DNA from: Corythucha ciliata
Lineage: Eukaryota; Arthropoda; Insecta; Hemiptera; Tingidae
Length of the DNA stretch: 64,000 nucleotides
Assembly: GCA_038030265.1 (NCBI GenBank)
Contig: CM075938.1
Coordinates: 23,227,009-23,291,008, forward strand
Reading direction: 5' to 3'
The translations under genes and the position numbers were made by a program. This document shows, in pieces, positions 1 through 11,400 of the stretch. The notes under the pieces were generated by a model. It saw only the letters and a program-made list of their open reading frames with translations. It did not search any database and was not told where the DNA came from. How positions within the stretch are numbered: position 1 is the stretch's first letter; each line of letters opens with the position of its first letter.

Positions 1-91
1 GTAAGTAGAGTACGTTTAATGTTTAGATTTTAAAATACATCGCTAAGCTACTAATGAAAATATCTAAGCCCACGTATTCATTTTTCAATAG

Positions 92-582
92 GGTAGCCCG
101 TTCACGGTGTGCGTTTCCTCTTTAACACCCCACAAGGGTGTTTTTCATTGCTGCGCTTTTTGCTCCAGCGGAGGCAGTAAATCTGCAACATGTGGATGCG
201 GTAGTCAAATGCCAGGTAAGTGGAGCATGTCCCGTTCAAATTTGGATTAGGCTAGAAAAATTTAAAAGGAGTATCGAGCTTCCGAGCAATGGTTGCTGTT
301 TTTGCAAGCACAAACGGGTTTATCCCGGTACTTAACCTTTAAAAAAAAAAAGGAGAGCCGTTATAATTTTTTTAAAGCGAATTTCCAAAGCCGCAGAAGC
401 TCGACTTCCCCCCCTCCCATGACCACCTTGAATTAACTACCCCTTCCCCACCAATATCACCAGGAATTAAGGGATGCGGACATGGACACCCCGGTCATCC
501 AGGGCGTCGGCACTGGTCATGTTGTGGAAATGTTCTACAAAATTCAGAATGTAGTCGCCCTCCCTCGTTCTACGATCTATAA
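92..582 (+). CDS. C-terminal two exons of an unrecognised Cys/His-rich protein (5' end outside window)
   Basis: Exons 92-215 and 464-582 (stop TAA 580-582). The first follows an acceptor ending at 91 (ttcaatag) and ends at a GTAAGT donor; the second follows atatcaccag. The phase (0 in, 1 out) joins them into one open frame of about 80 codons. The window itself begins with GTAAGT, so an upstream exon ends just before base 1. The peptide is very rich in Cys, His and Gly: it contains HKGVFHCCAFCSSGG, then CGCGSQMPG, then GCGHGHPGHPG followed by HWSCCGN and NSEC, and ends PPSFYDL. The paired Cys/His clusters imply zinc binding; the HPG...WSCC spacing recalls CHORD-like modules, but I cannot name the family. 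It converges on FAM210A, with 95 bp between the stop codons. Confidence 0.7.
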
Positions 583-677
583 ACTATTAAAAACTAAAAA
601 CCAAACAAATAATATCGCAGACCAAACAAAAATTCTATTTACAAAAGTACGAACAAATAGCGTGAGACAGGATAAAA

Positions 678-3600
678 CTAACTTTTTTTCTGATTCACAT
701 CATCTTTTAGCTGAATTCTTTTTTCTCTCATGGAATTTGTTTTCTTCTTTATCATTTGTTTAATATCTCCAGTGCTTGGCACGGACTTGATGTATCCTTT
801 TTGAGACAAATAATTGATCGTATATGTAGTGCCGCCTGAAAGAACACAAATACCTCTATTAGGAGAGTCACCCTTCCCCACGCATCTTCAGATAAAAACT
901 CACCCAAAGTGACCGTGTATCTCAGCGGAGTGAATATTTTATATAGAAGATACGACACGGCCAAGTGTCCCGCCATAGTATTTGCCCCTTTCCTAAACTT
1001 TTCGACGATGCTGTCGCTCAGATTTAACCATTCGAGTACGGCCGCGATGTCAACGCCACTAAACGGGGGGAAGAAGAAAAAAGAACGGTCAGCACGACGT
1101 GTTTGGGTTGACATCGTAGTCTGTTCTGAAAATCGATCGAATTTATGACGATTTCCGATCATTAAGAGGCCTGTATTCGGCGATGGAAGGATAGGTTACA
1201 AATCAACATTTCCTTCCATTTTCATCGCGCAGTAGTTAAACTGGAGATAACCAGGCCCTGATTGAAGTCGTCTCGAAGGTCACTCAGTAAAGATACTCAA
1301 TTGAAATTGGAACTGGCTTAAAGGTGGTGGACTGCTTACTCACGGCTTGTAAACGTTAAACTCTATCGGTGAATCTTCAAGGCAGCCCATTTCAGGTTAG
1401 GCAAGTGGCTTCAGCTTGAGCTCTGCAGTCGATCTTAAAGGGATAGCGTAGCTAACACTAGACAGAAGAGTGTGCAGCCATTTCGCTTCCCCCTGAGCCC
1501 CCGGTCTCGCCTCAACAACAAACAATTCTGATGATGACAGAGGGAGGGGGAAGGTCACAGGTTTCACCAAGCTTTAGGGCTTAAAAGGTTTGGCTAGGTG
1601 GGCACTAACCTCCTAAAGGCATTGAAACTTGCAATTTCTCCGAAATGAAGACCCAAATCTTGCAATTTCACTGAAATTAAGACCCAAAACTGTCCATTTT
1701 GTGGATATTCAGCCAGGAAACTTCCAATTTCGTGGGTATTTCAGGTTTTGAGCGCTGTCGGGGCCAGCCATCTCCGGACAGGATTAAAAATTAAGACTCG
1801 AAACATGCATTTTCGCAGAAATTAAGCCCCGAAAGTCGCATCGCCACGGATATTCGGCCAGGAAACCTTAAATTTTCTTGGTATTCATCAGGCTCCGGCA
1901 AGCCCGGATCTTGCTTTTAGCCGCCCTGGGGCTAATTTCATATGGCCGCCCCATACGGCTACCCCCGCCCCCCACACCACCTCGGCCGTTTCCTCCAATG
2001 CTTGTGGTGCCAAGCAAGTAACAAGAGAATGGATTCTACGAGTTCATTAGAGGGAAACTAAACATTTCTTCACCTGGAGGCAAAACCGCAAGAAGACGGG
2101 AACCCCAGAAAGATGAATCTTGGCTTTTAGTGATGAACGCAAATGACGGTAGGGGTTCTGAACAAGCTGACGTTAGCCGCAAAGTTGCAACATTTGGAAG
2201 TTTCAGGTTAAAATTGTAATTTTGGTAACTCGAAATTGAATTTGTTTTTGTTTTTATTTTCGCGAAACTTGAGTTTTGCGACTAAATTGTAAGTATTTGC
2301 GAAAATGGATGTTTCTCGTCTTAATTTTCGCTAAATTTCAAGTTTTTGGACAATATTTTTCCGCAAAATAACAATTTTCTGGATCTTTTTTTTAGTAGGC
2401 ACGGGTGACTACGCATGACGAATAGCTATTAATTGTAATATTTAGAGTTGAGTATTTGTGAGTGTGGAAGTTTGAGCGAAATTAAAAGTTTCCTAGTTGA
2501 ATATTCGGGAAGTTGCAAGTTTCTGGTCTTTACTTACGCAAAGTTTCAATCTCCTGGTCTTTATTTTGCCGAAATTTGAGTTTCGGGCCGGGGCTAAGTA
2601 TTCGCGAAATTGCTAGTTTCTGCTCTTTATTTTCGCGAATCGCATGTTTCTGGCTTTTATTTAGTGATTGTGGAGCCCAGATTAGCCGGCCACGAAAGCG
2701 CTTAAAGTCTGAAGTTAGCTGAAATGCCAACATTTGGGACCTAAATATCCGCGAAATTGGAAGTTTCCTGATTGAATATTCGGGAAATAGCAAACTTCTT
2801 TGACATCTTCTTTGCAAATACGCGGCTCGGCGGCTCCATCCAATTCTAAATTTGGCCATTTTTGCCCAACACACCATCCACCGACACAGAGGGCTTAAGT
2901 GAGCGGTTTCCAGGTCGATTTTTACCAACCCCAGCCAAAAACGCCTCCACATGGGTTTTTTTGTGGTCTCCTCATGCGATTGGGTAGTAGCCTATCGAGG
3001 TCCTTGTGGGTTATTTTCTCGAGCAAGTTTATGGCCTAGTCTACACCTGAAATTGAGAAAAAAAGCTAATTCCCAGTTTCTGTACGTCCTTAGGAGCTGA
3101 AATTGTGAAGATACTAATTTGATGTTATTGGGGTAATTACCAGGCTAAAAGTTTTAAAAGTGCTGATATTCTTGGCTGAAATTGCGAAAATGAGCTCATT
3201 CGTGGCTAAAATTGAGAAAATGCGTCAATTGGTCGTTGCTGATGTAACTTCCAGGCCAAATGTGAGAAAAAACGCTCATATGTTAGGGCAAATCCACGAC
3301 TTGAATCAAAGAAAAGCGCTGATTCACGGCTAAAATTAAGAAACAGTGATCATTTAGAAGTTTTGGCCTAGGAAAGTGCCAATCCCGCGAAATGATATTG
3401 TATTTGAGGGAAAACAGTCAAATTGGCTTTAAAAGAGATAAAGGCATGAAAATTGAAATTTGGAAGCACCAATTGCAAATTGGTATTTAGAAAGAGCCAA
3501 TCCCTTCAGGAGTGGGTGTAGGTACGCCACTGCGATTCGGCCCAATTCGCCATAAGGCTGCGGCGAGCTGTGGCACAGCACTCTCGATTCGTGTGGGCGT

Positions 3601-6600
3601 TCAACAAATCACTCACTGGGCGAGAAGCCCGCTTAAAATGGGTAAGAAACAGTGCACAGCTCGATCAGGGAGAGCCGCACGAAATGAAAAATATTTATAT
3701 CTTCATAGTCCAGTCAACGAATGATTCTAGAAGGAATGAGCGAAAGCAGAAAGTTTGATTCCGGAACCATGTTTGGACTAGTTTGGAGGTAAACATACTA
3801 AAAGTCCCCACCCCTCGGAGGTGAGCCCGAGTGGGGGGAGCACAAAGAAGGTACCATTTTTCGGATTTTCACTGATATCTCGAAAACAGAGCATCGTAGG
3901 CAAAACTTTTGTGATAACCAATTAAAACTGACATAAATATCAGAAACTTTTGTCATATGCACGTTTCACTGATTCCCAACCGTTCTCGAAATACATGCCC
4001 CGCAAAAGTAAAAATGTCTGAAAAAAATTTTTCACTCCACGTTTTCCGTTCAACATTCTTTTATATCGTCTAAACGTTTATCCTAGGAGAAAGCCCTCAG
4101 GAAGGAAGTTTTAGAGGATTTAATTATCACTGGAAATTGTAAATACATAAAGAAATTTATATTGAACAGGTCAAAAGTTATACGAGTTTTAAAAATGTTG
4201 GTCAACTTCAATTTTTTTGGTTGAACCGTTTCCAATCCATTATTTTCTATAGACATTTCTCTCCTGAAGCCTTCAACTGTAGACAATCAACACCTACAGT
4301 GTAGTTTCATGTACTGCCTCCCCCCCCCCTCATACACGCAATGTACATTCCTTTTAAACTTCACTGCCTTTTATCAGTTCATTTCAAGGAGTGATGAGCC
4401 GAGGGAAAGTTGATTGGTGGAGGGGGATTACAACGACGTGGGAGGGCTTGCGTAGTCGAACAGTGGACCAACGCCACACGGGGATTACGTACCAAAACTG
4501 TCTAGTAAAAGTCCGAAGATCTTACTAAAGCTCTGTTCGCGAACCTGCTCCGGGGTGCACCAGGGCGCAGTAGTGCGCACCAGTGCACCCCAAAATCGTT
4601 CGCGAGAAATTTGTGCAGGTTGGTGCAGGCTGGTGTAAAGATAGATGTAGTGAAGGGTGGGGATGAGGGGGCTTTAGGTTACAGAGAAGGTAACACGGCT
4701 GTTTGTGTTCTCCTCTCCTCTGCACTACACTACACTTTTTTTTCGCGAACAGACATTATATTCCAGGAATTTCGAATTTTACCATTCTTGTATTTCTAGT
4801 GGTATAAGGAGGGTTAGGTCTCGACAATGTCTGTTTAAGCGTTGCGTTGGGTTTAAATTATTTTGCATCCAAAAACCAAAAATTCTGATTGGAGTTTAAG
4901 CTCCTAAGCTCAGCTTGGAGAACAGAACTTCAAGCTCATGTGTTCGGTCCGGGCCTAAGTCCGAATTTCATGAATCATTATTTGAACTTTAACGAACGTC
5001 GCTGGTGAACGCAAGGATTCACTGGCAAATGCTAATATTTACCAGCCGTCGGTCTTTCACCAAATCATATACGTATATTTATGTTCTGCTCACGCTGAAC
5101 GTAACTTTAGTAGGTATATGATACGTCTGAACATATCAGATTAACTCAAATAATAAACCACTCAACTTATGAGGGGAGGAAGATTTAAACCCGTTGTTCG
5201 TCCAGGTCACTAGTCTCTTGAGGCGATGACACTAAAACTGTAGCTGTGTCATCACCATCATTATCGCCCTTTTTCTGATCGTCAAGTGGCTCCTATTGAC
5301 GCAGCTCCCGTAGCAGCTTCGCAGATGTTGAAGCATGGCATCGATGCCTTCCTGCATCCAAATTTTCCACTGCTGCGGTCGGTAATACACCGACGAAATA
5401 ATATAAGATTGAGGGTATAGTATACCGGTGCAGTGGAGATGGTTGCTTGGTTTGAATGGGAACAAGGTGGTTGCTGCTGTTCTGATCCCATCCCCAGTTT
5501 TAGGGCTCAATGCATTTCCAAACGAAATTGGAGGCCAGAAACCCGGAAACTGTGCTCCTGGGTCACTCCCTCGGTTAGTAGAAGGGATGAAATGCCAGGT
5601 TTTATGATCGACGCAGTCTTTAGGAAGCATTAGAGACGATGGGTGTTGAGGGAGGTATCCATCTTGTTTGCACCGTACCAGCTTAAAAAGCACCTGTTTC
5701 CCATAATCCTGAGCTGGTAAAGCAGTGTGTATTCACACTACAGGTGTTTTCCATTCCATACCTGTCTCTCAACTTGCCTATTGAGACAATGTATACCCAT
5801 TCTTGAAGTTTCACAACAGTTCAACCAAAAAAGTTGAAATTGGTCAACATTTTAAAAACTAGTGTAACTTTTGATCTGTTCAATATACAGGGTGTTCATA
5901 AATTACCTCGACAGAGAAAGTATGGTGATAGTACACCTCATTTGTGATCGAAATCACTATTTGAGGTTTTTTGGAATTCCTCTTGGTTTTCGAGATATCG
6001 TCAATTTCGTGTTTTTTTCGTGACCCTCCGTTTTTTTACGATAAGTGACTAGTACGACCTCATCAACAGGTGCTAGACTAAAAGTAAGTAGCTAATTGAA
6101 AAGAGCATACAATTTCCTTCAATATTGGTCCTCAACTCAATAAAATCATATCAAGGCCCTAGCCGTTAGGGCATTAGATATCGGAAAGAAACACGTTTTT
6201 CGCATTTCTGCCCAATTTTCGTCACCGATTTACATCATTTCGTCAGAGGAAAATTTTTTTTTGCATTCATAAGGAAAACTTCCTCATAACGTCAGCTTTC
6301 CACTGACATGCCATTGTTACGTTTTCTCCACCTATCGAAGATTTATGAGCAATAAACGATACCAAAACTGAAAAATAACCCTCAAAGAGGACCTATTAAA
6401 TGAGGTGAATCCACATTATAAATACCTGTTTCCAACGGGTTAGACAAACTTAATGCAGGCAGTTAGCTAAATCTAACGCTAATTTACATTTTTGTGTAGA
6501 AAAGGGGTGGGGGTGAAGTTTAAAATATCGTTAGTGCCTTCAAGTTAACGTTTTAATAACTAGAAAAGTTACATTTTCGAACGTTCTTGAAAATAATTTG

Positions 6601-7687
6601 GAACTGGAATAAAAAATTAAATCCATAATTTTTTAAATTTTTGCTGATACGTAGTAAAACAAAATTAGGATTGTTCAAAGTGTCCTCCCTGTCGATGAAT
6701 GCAAAGCCGGCCCTTCACCTAACTGCGTTAGTTACACGTTGCATCAAACTTTCTGCTTTCGCTCATTCCCTCTAGACCACCTTTTTGATCACTCGTTTAC
6801 TGGACTATAAGTTTTTCATGGAAAAAGAAAACAAAAATCCCCATCAGCCGATAATTCAACCACCCGCCAATCTGGTCCTTTCTGATCTTGCTCGTTCTGT
6901 TATTTACCTGTACCAGGAAGAGATGACAGTAGTTTTGGCTTGGAAAAGCCAAAATACCGAAATTAAGACCCGGAACTTGTCATTTCGCGAAAGTAAAGAC
7001 CTCGCTAACTACAATACTACTGTGATTGAGCGTAAAATTTTCCCCGATGGATATTCTTGGATGATTTTTGTTTCAGACGAGGCGAGTGATCCAAAACTCG
7101 CTTTTTTAGTCGATTTAAATCGCCCAAATCACTGTTTAGCGCTATCCTTAAATTTTAACCGCGAAGAGCTTTCTGAAATTGCCTAAAACCAGAGCTGGGC
7201 CGTTAGGCTTACTCGTTACAAACAGTGTTAAAATTGTCAGTGGCGGATTAGCGGTTTATAGCCCTATCTGGCAACTCTGGTTCATAACAGGGATGGTTGA
7301 ACCCTGAAGTAAAAAAGAGTCGAGGGGGATTGCCTGGTGGGCGAGTGGAAATCAAGAAACTTGTCCAAGAGGCTGCAAACGAACGTTTTTCGGCTACCTA
7401 GCGCACATCTGCGAACAGACAGTTTACCTTGAAGATGCGTAGTAGAATGAGCCGAACCAAACACACGATGTAACGACGTGCACTGGTACTAGAACGTACC
7501 AATAATCTTTGTACATTTGTTTAAACCGCTTAATAAGACCGGGAGGCTTGTCCTCCTGTGCTTTTTTAACTTCGTCTTCTTCCTTCTTGGCCGTACTTTC
7601 AGTCGACGTATTGAGGAAGTGACGATTCAGGCTAGTTGGCGAAAAGGACACCGGCCCGTTGATGACAACTGTCCTAAAGCCGCCCAT
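678..7687 (-). CDS. FAM210A: FAM210A-like mitochondrial protein (DUF1279)
   Basis: Three minus-strand exons: 7687-7428, 1058-904 and 835-678 (stop 680-678). Phases join exactly to 190 codons plus stop region (260+155+158 nt). The N-terminus carries a Thr/Ser/Arg-rich leader (NTSTESTAKKEEDE region) and then the family core: RFKQMYKDYWYVLVPVHVV, a membrane-like stretch TSCVWFGSFYYA, SGVDIAAVLEWLNLS, YLLYKIFTPLRYTVTLG and TINYLSQKGYIK, ending in a Lys-rich tail. The order and spacing match DUF1279 of FAM210A, an inner-mitochondrial-membrane protein linked to mitochondrial translation; FAM210B fits less well. A good acceptor (ccttttgtag) lies just before the first ATG at 7687, so a further 5' exon is likely. 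The intron 1059-7427 is unusually long for this window. Confidence 0.9.
1600..2800. repeat. Degenerate short-period tandem repeat in FAM210A intron
   Basis: Loose units of about 25-35 bp built on words such as gaaattaagaccc, gcaatttc and gaaattgcaagtttc. Individual units differ by many substitutions and small indels, so this is an old array. The same words recur at 6955-7005 inside the intronic ORF. Confidence 0.6.
3030..3500. repeat. Degenerate tandem repeat, 'gctaaaattgagaaaa-gcgctaattcg' family
   Basis: About 30-bp units with the words ctaaaattgagaaaa and gcgctaattc, strongly diverged. Other tracts of the same family lie at 15850-16020, 20280-21000, 38500-38880, 46600-46680, 48770-49340 and, inverted, 60230-60430. 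Confidence 0.65.
3525..3705 (+). repeat. Degenerate copy of the tRNA-derived SINE seen at 55530
   Basis: Shares cgattcgtgtgggcgtt, then a caacaaa-c segment, gcccgc and gtgcacagctcgatc-ggg in the same order as the body of the better copy at 55530-55800. The tRNA-like head is not recognisable here. Confidence 0.45.
4532..4753. mobile_element. MITE-like element with 12-bp terminal inverted repeats
   Basis: The left end tctgttcgcgaa is exactly inverted at the right end (ttcgcgaacaga, 4742-4753). Inside, gctccggggtgcacc and ggtgcacccc form a further inverted pair. No coding capacity and no clear target duplication. The mostly minus-strand open frame across it is not interpreted as a gene. Confidence 0.5.
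5888..6470. mobile_element. Remnant of a TA-CAGGGTG-ended transposon
   Basis: Begins ta|cagggtgttcataaattacc, followed by text typical of these elements in arthropods (tttcgagatatcgtc, gtgatcgaaat). A degenerate inverted end may lie near 6420-6440 (ataaatacctgt). Related ends occur at 36295-37853 and 29549-30149. The interior has no ORF. Confidence 0.4.
6818..7186 (+). CDS. Unrecognised single-exon ORF, 122 codons, inside FAM210A intron on the opposite strand
   Basis: ATG at 6818, stop TAA 7184-7186; the same frame is open upstream to 6785. The protein starts MEKENKNPHQPIIQPPANLV, has no signal peptide or membrane segment, and ends in an acidic/hydrophobic stretch with SDEASDPKLAFLVDLNRP and NFNREELSEIA. 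The composition looks like a soluble globular protein rather than repeat translation, although bases 6955-7005 resemble the local tandem repeat. I do not recognise a family. It may be a nested gene, an exonised repeat or the trace of an old transposon gene. Confidence 0.4.
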   Translation: MEKENKNPHQPIIQPPANLVLSDLARSVIYLYQEEMTVVLAWKSQNTEIKTRNLSFRESKDLANYNTTVIERKIFPDGYSWMIFVSDEASDPKLAFLVDLNRPNHCLALSLNFNREELSEIA

Positions 7688-8492
7688 AAGAGCTACAAAA
7701 GGATTTTATTTACGATATTGGAATAACGTCAAAATTGTAGAGGGAAAAATTAGGACAAACCTGGGGGGCAGTTTCTAATGAAGGAGTAAGATCTTTGATG
7801 ACATTTCGCTACTCGAAGCAATCCACCGGCTCTCGACGCCTGTCTCAAGAAAAATACGAGACTCTTGGAGCCTGACATGGCTTCAACTTCAATTCCTCTC
7901 TCCGAATTATTATATTATTGAAAGCACACCCCTTGAAGTAGCCAAGTAGTCCAAATTCATGCCAAATTATGGCACTTTAAAGACAGCTAAACAACTACCA
8001 GCGTGTCCTTATCTACAACCTTATTGCAACCATGCCCCAGAACTTGATAACCGGATCATGTGATGTTCTGGGAGTAGCAATAGAAGAGACTAAGGACTTT
8101 CCTTGGAGAATTACAACTGCTGTGTGAATGTGTAATATTCTGATACTGAATTTGCCAGATTTGTGTCGAAATCGGTATCCTGATTGTGAAATAACTGTTT
8201 TGTAGGCAACTACTCGATTTAAGATAGAGTGTTGACAACGGCAACAGCAGAAGTGGCAGTGGCAGCGGTCTTCGGCGGTATGGCCGGTTGCAGGCTTGCA
8301 GGTTACGTTAAAGTAATGAGGTTCATTGTTCATTCTGTATTTTATTTTATTTTATTTTTTGCTGAAATAATCTTTTAATGAAGTGGTTTCAGTGTTAATT
8401 TCTAAGATAAGAAGATGATATCGACGACACAGCTACAAAAACCGTGTAAAACTCGTTAATTATTTCAGTTCCACTCGATTATTCCCCTCATA
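7688..8492. promoter_or_regulatory. Divergent upstream region between FAM210A and FOXRED1
   Basis: About 0.8 kb separates the first recognised FAM210A exon (minus) and the FOXRED1 ATG (plus). It probably holds the 5' UTRs and promoters of both genes. A ttatttcag acceptor at 8460-8468, 24 bp before the FOXRED1 ATG, suggests a 5' UTR intron. An AT-rich (ttttat)n run lies at 8340-8360. No sharper promoter element can be supported. Confidence 0.4.
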
Positions 8493-11400
8493 ATGACATT
8501 CCCTTTACGACAAATCGTACGACTGTCCCGTAAAAGCTCCCTAAGAGCGATAAGTACCAACCGTGCTACTTTCAAACGTTCCGATGAAGATCCAATTTCT
8601 CGAACGGTGAGAATTTTGAAAAATGAACTCACGGACATCGTCACGAACGGCCCCATTGAAACGTACAAAACTATAAAAGAGAAGTCGCCGTCTGAGGTTG
8701 ACGTACTTATCGTTGGCGGAGGGGCAGTTGGTCTTGCAACCGCCTTTTGGTTAAAACACCGAGGTTTACACGGTATTGAAGTTGCTGTCGTCGAACGCGA
8801 TCCCACGGTAAATCTAGCTGGTAACGATTTAGTTCAGGTATTGTGCCAATCATGGGTTTTTGCATTTAACTTTGTGTTACACTAAATGCGCCTTTGAGTT
8901 GTTTGAGATTCTTAGTTCTTAGAACCACTTGTTCTTTGCTTCTCTCCTATTATTGTTCGTTATTATTTACCGTTGAACCAGAAGAACTCATTTTTGATTT
9001 TGTCTCTAACGACCCGCCCCCATCAGACACGATTCAGTGGTATGAGAGCCTGGCAAATGGTTTTAAGCATCATAACGCTCTTGTAACTCGTGATAATAAG
9101 GTTGCCAACCGTCCGGGGTGCTCTGGACAGTCATTTTTTGGCTAATTATGCCCCGGGATGGGGCAAGGACATCCCGGGACGCATTTTGTCCCGGATTCGT
9201 GTATAGTTTTCGTGAATAGACCAAAAAATTGGATTCGAAAACTCAGTTGGCTATCTCAGGGTTGAAATGAGCGCCTGGAGACAGTATTCCATAGTTCGTG
9301 ATGAAATAATTAGTTTCGAATTCCCATTTGAATTCTGCTGGTGAGTTGAAATGAATCAAAACCGCGAAGTTTTTTTGGTTGATTATGTTTGACGTAAAAT
9401 CAAACCCAAACAAAATTTTGTTTTGTATTGCTCAAACCCGTTAAATGACTTGTATTAGGCAAAATCAGTGGAATTTGGTTTTAAAAGAGCCAAATCCTTG
9501 AAATTTAGGATTCAGGAGCCAATTGACGACTTTCAATTGCTCCAGTGCACTCATCGGCCAAGTTGTGAAACCGTTTAATGGGGGGGGGGGAGTGTCGAAC
9601 AGTTGGAAAGTTGAGCTTTGGCAACTGTTTGACCCGTTTTCATTTGCAATTGTTCGACAAGAATTTTTGATTTTTGTCGAAAGTTGAAAATGAGCCGACA
9701 TTTTAACTGCTCGACAGAATTCCATAACGCATGCAGAAGTGGCATTTTGTCGGTATCCCACAAGAGAACGCGTCGCTACCGCACGTGCCAGTTTGTCGAG
9801 CAGGTGAAAATAGGTGATATTGCAAGTGTTCGACTTTTCGACAGGAGAACCCTATAACGCAAGGAATGCAGAGGTGAGCACAGAGGCGCAAGTAGCAAAA
9901 TATTATGCCGGTGTGTGAGTTAATAGTTAATTTTACCAATTGCCACCTACATTGTGAAACAAAAACTATCGCCCATTCCAATAACTTCGATTCTTATACC
10001 AATTATCGACCAATTAGGGCTATTAGGAGAAAAAAAATAACTGAGCTGTTTTTTTCATATAAAGCGACGTTTCGTCGGTCAATTCGCCGACCTCATGACC
10101 GACGAAACGTCGCTTTGTATGAAAAAAACAGCTCAGTTATTTTTTTTCACTTAATAGCCGTAATTGGTATAAGAATCGCAATTACCACCTAGCTGCTACA
10201 GTTTTACCACTTGCCCCGCCCCCCTAGATCAGATCACCAAAATAAATAGGGGGGGGGGGGCAAGTGGTCAAATTTTAGCAGCCAGGTGTAAAATTCATTC
10301 TCACACCCTGCTCACTTCTGCAAGCGTTATCGGGTTCTCCTGTCTAGGGTTACCAGACGTCCTTTGAGCGCTTTTTCACAATTTTAGCCGGGAATATTAG
10401 AGTTTTTCACAACGTTTAGCCGCGTAATAGCCCGCAGAACAGCGAAAAATGAGCGTGGCTTCTAAGTTTCAAACGTAGACTTGCTCGAAAGCTTGAACAG
10501 AGAAAAAGAATTGCGCACACGGGCCTCGATAGGCTATTGCGGACGACGACCCCTCATGAGGGCGTTTTTGGCTGGGATGGTTAAAATGGACCTGAATAAC
10601 ACCCACTTTAAGCCCTCGGTGGCTTGAGCAAAAAGCCGCTGCCCAGTTCAAACATCAACACGGTTCCCTCAGTTTTGCCCAGTTGAGCCGGAGATCGTAG
10701 AACAGTGGCAATTTTCATAATTGTCCGGTTGGTCCACTCCCTTAGCGACCCAGCATAATGCGCGTTCATCACGAAAAGCCAAAATTTCATCTTTCTGAGG
10801 TGGCCGTCGACTCGAGGTTTTTCCTCCAGGTTGAAGAAACGTAGTTTCCCTCTAATAACTTGTAGAACCCATTGTCTCGTTACTTGCCTGACTCCACAAG
10901 CCTTGGAAGAAGTTGGCTGAGGGGGGAGGGTAGCCGCATGAGGCGGCAAAAAGCAAGATCTGGCCGTTCGACCATTTTTAGAACCTTAATTGCTATTTAG
11001 GCATTTTTTGAGACATGAATAGCCAGTTTGGATCTATAAAGGGTACGGAATCGTCGGTTTGGCCATTTTCAGCGCGCGAATATATATATATATTTGCCGT
11101 TTTAAGGACTGAAATCATGCTCGTTAAGCTATTTTTAGGACGCGTGGAGTCATTTCTGCAGCGGAAATCGCCAGTTTGGATATTGGGGGGAGGATAGCCA
11201 GTTAAGCCATTTTAAAGGCCCAAATTGTCAGTTTTTGCATTTTGGGGTGCGAATATATTCATTTTAGTTTAGCAGTTTTTACTTTCATGTCTCCGTATGG
11301 AAAAGAAGTATGCTTTTTTATGGTGGGAATAGCTAGTTTAGCTAGTATTAGAATGCGAATGGCTGTTATGTCATTTTCAGTAGAGGGAAGCTCACAATTT

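Noticed and set aside
3840..4080. Possible transposon end around 'cactgatatctcgaaaac'
   Set aside because: The text resembles the CAGGGTG element family, but neither end nor inverted partner could be located.
10001..10192. Plus-strand frame across the central palindrome in FOXRED1 intron 1
   Set aside because: The peptide is produced by the inverted arms of a MITE and has no independent support.
11071..11095. (TA)n tract as a TATA box
   Set aside because: Lies inside FOXRED1 intron 1 and a tandem-repeat tract, with no transcription start context.
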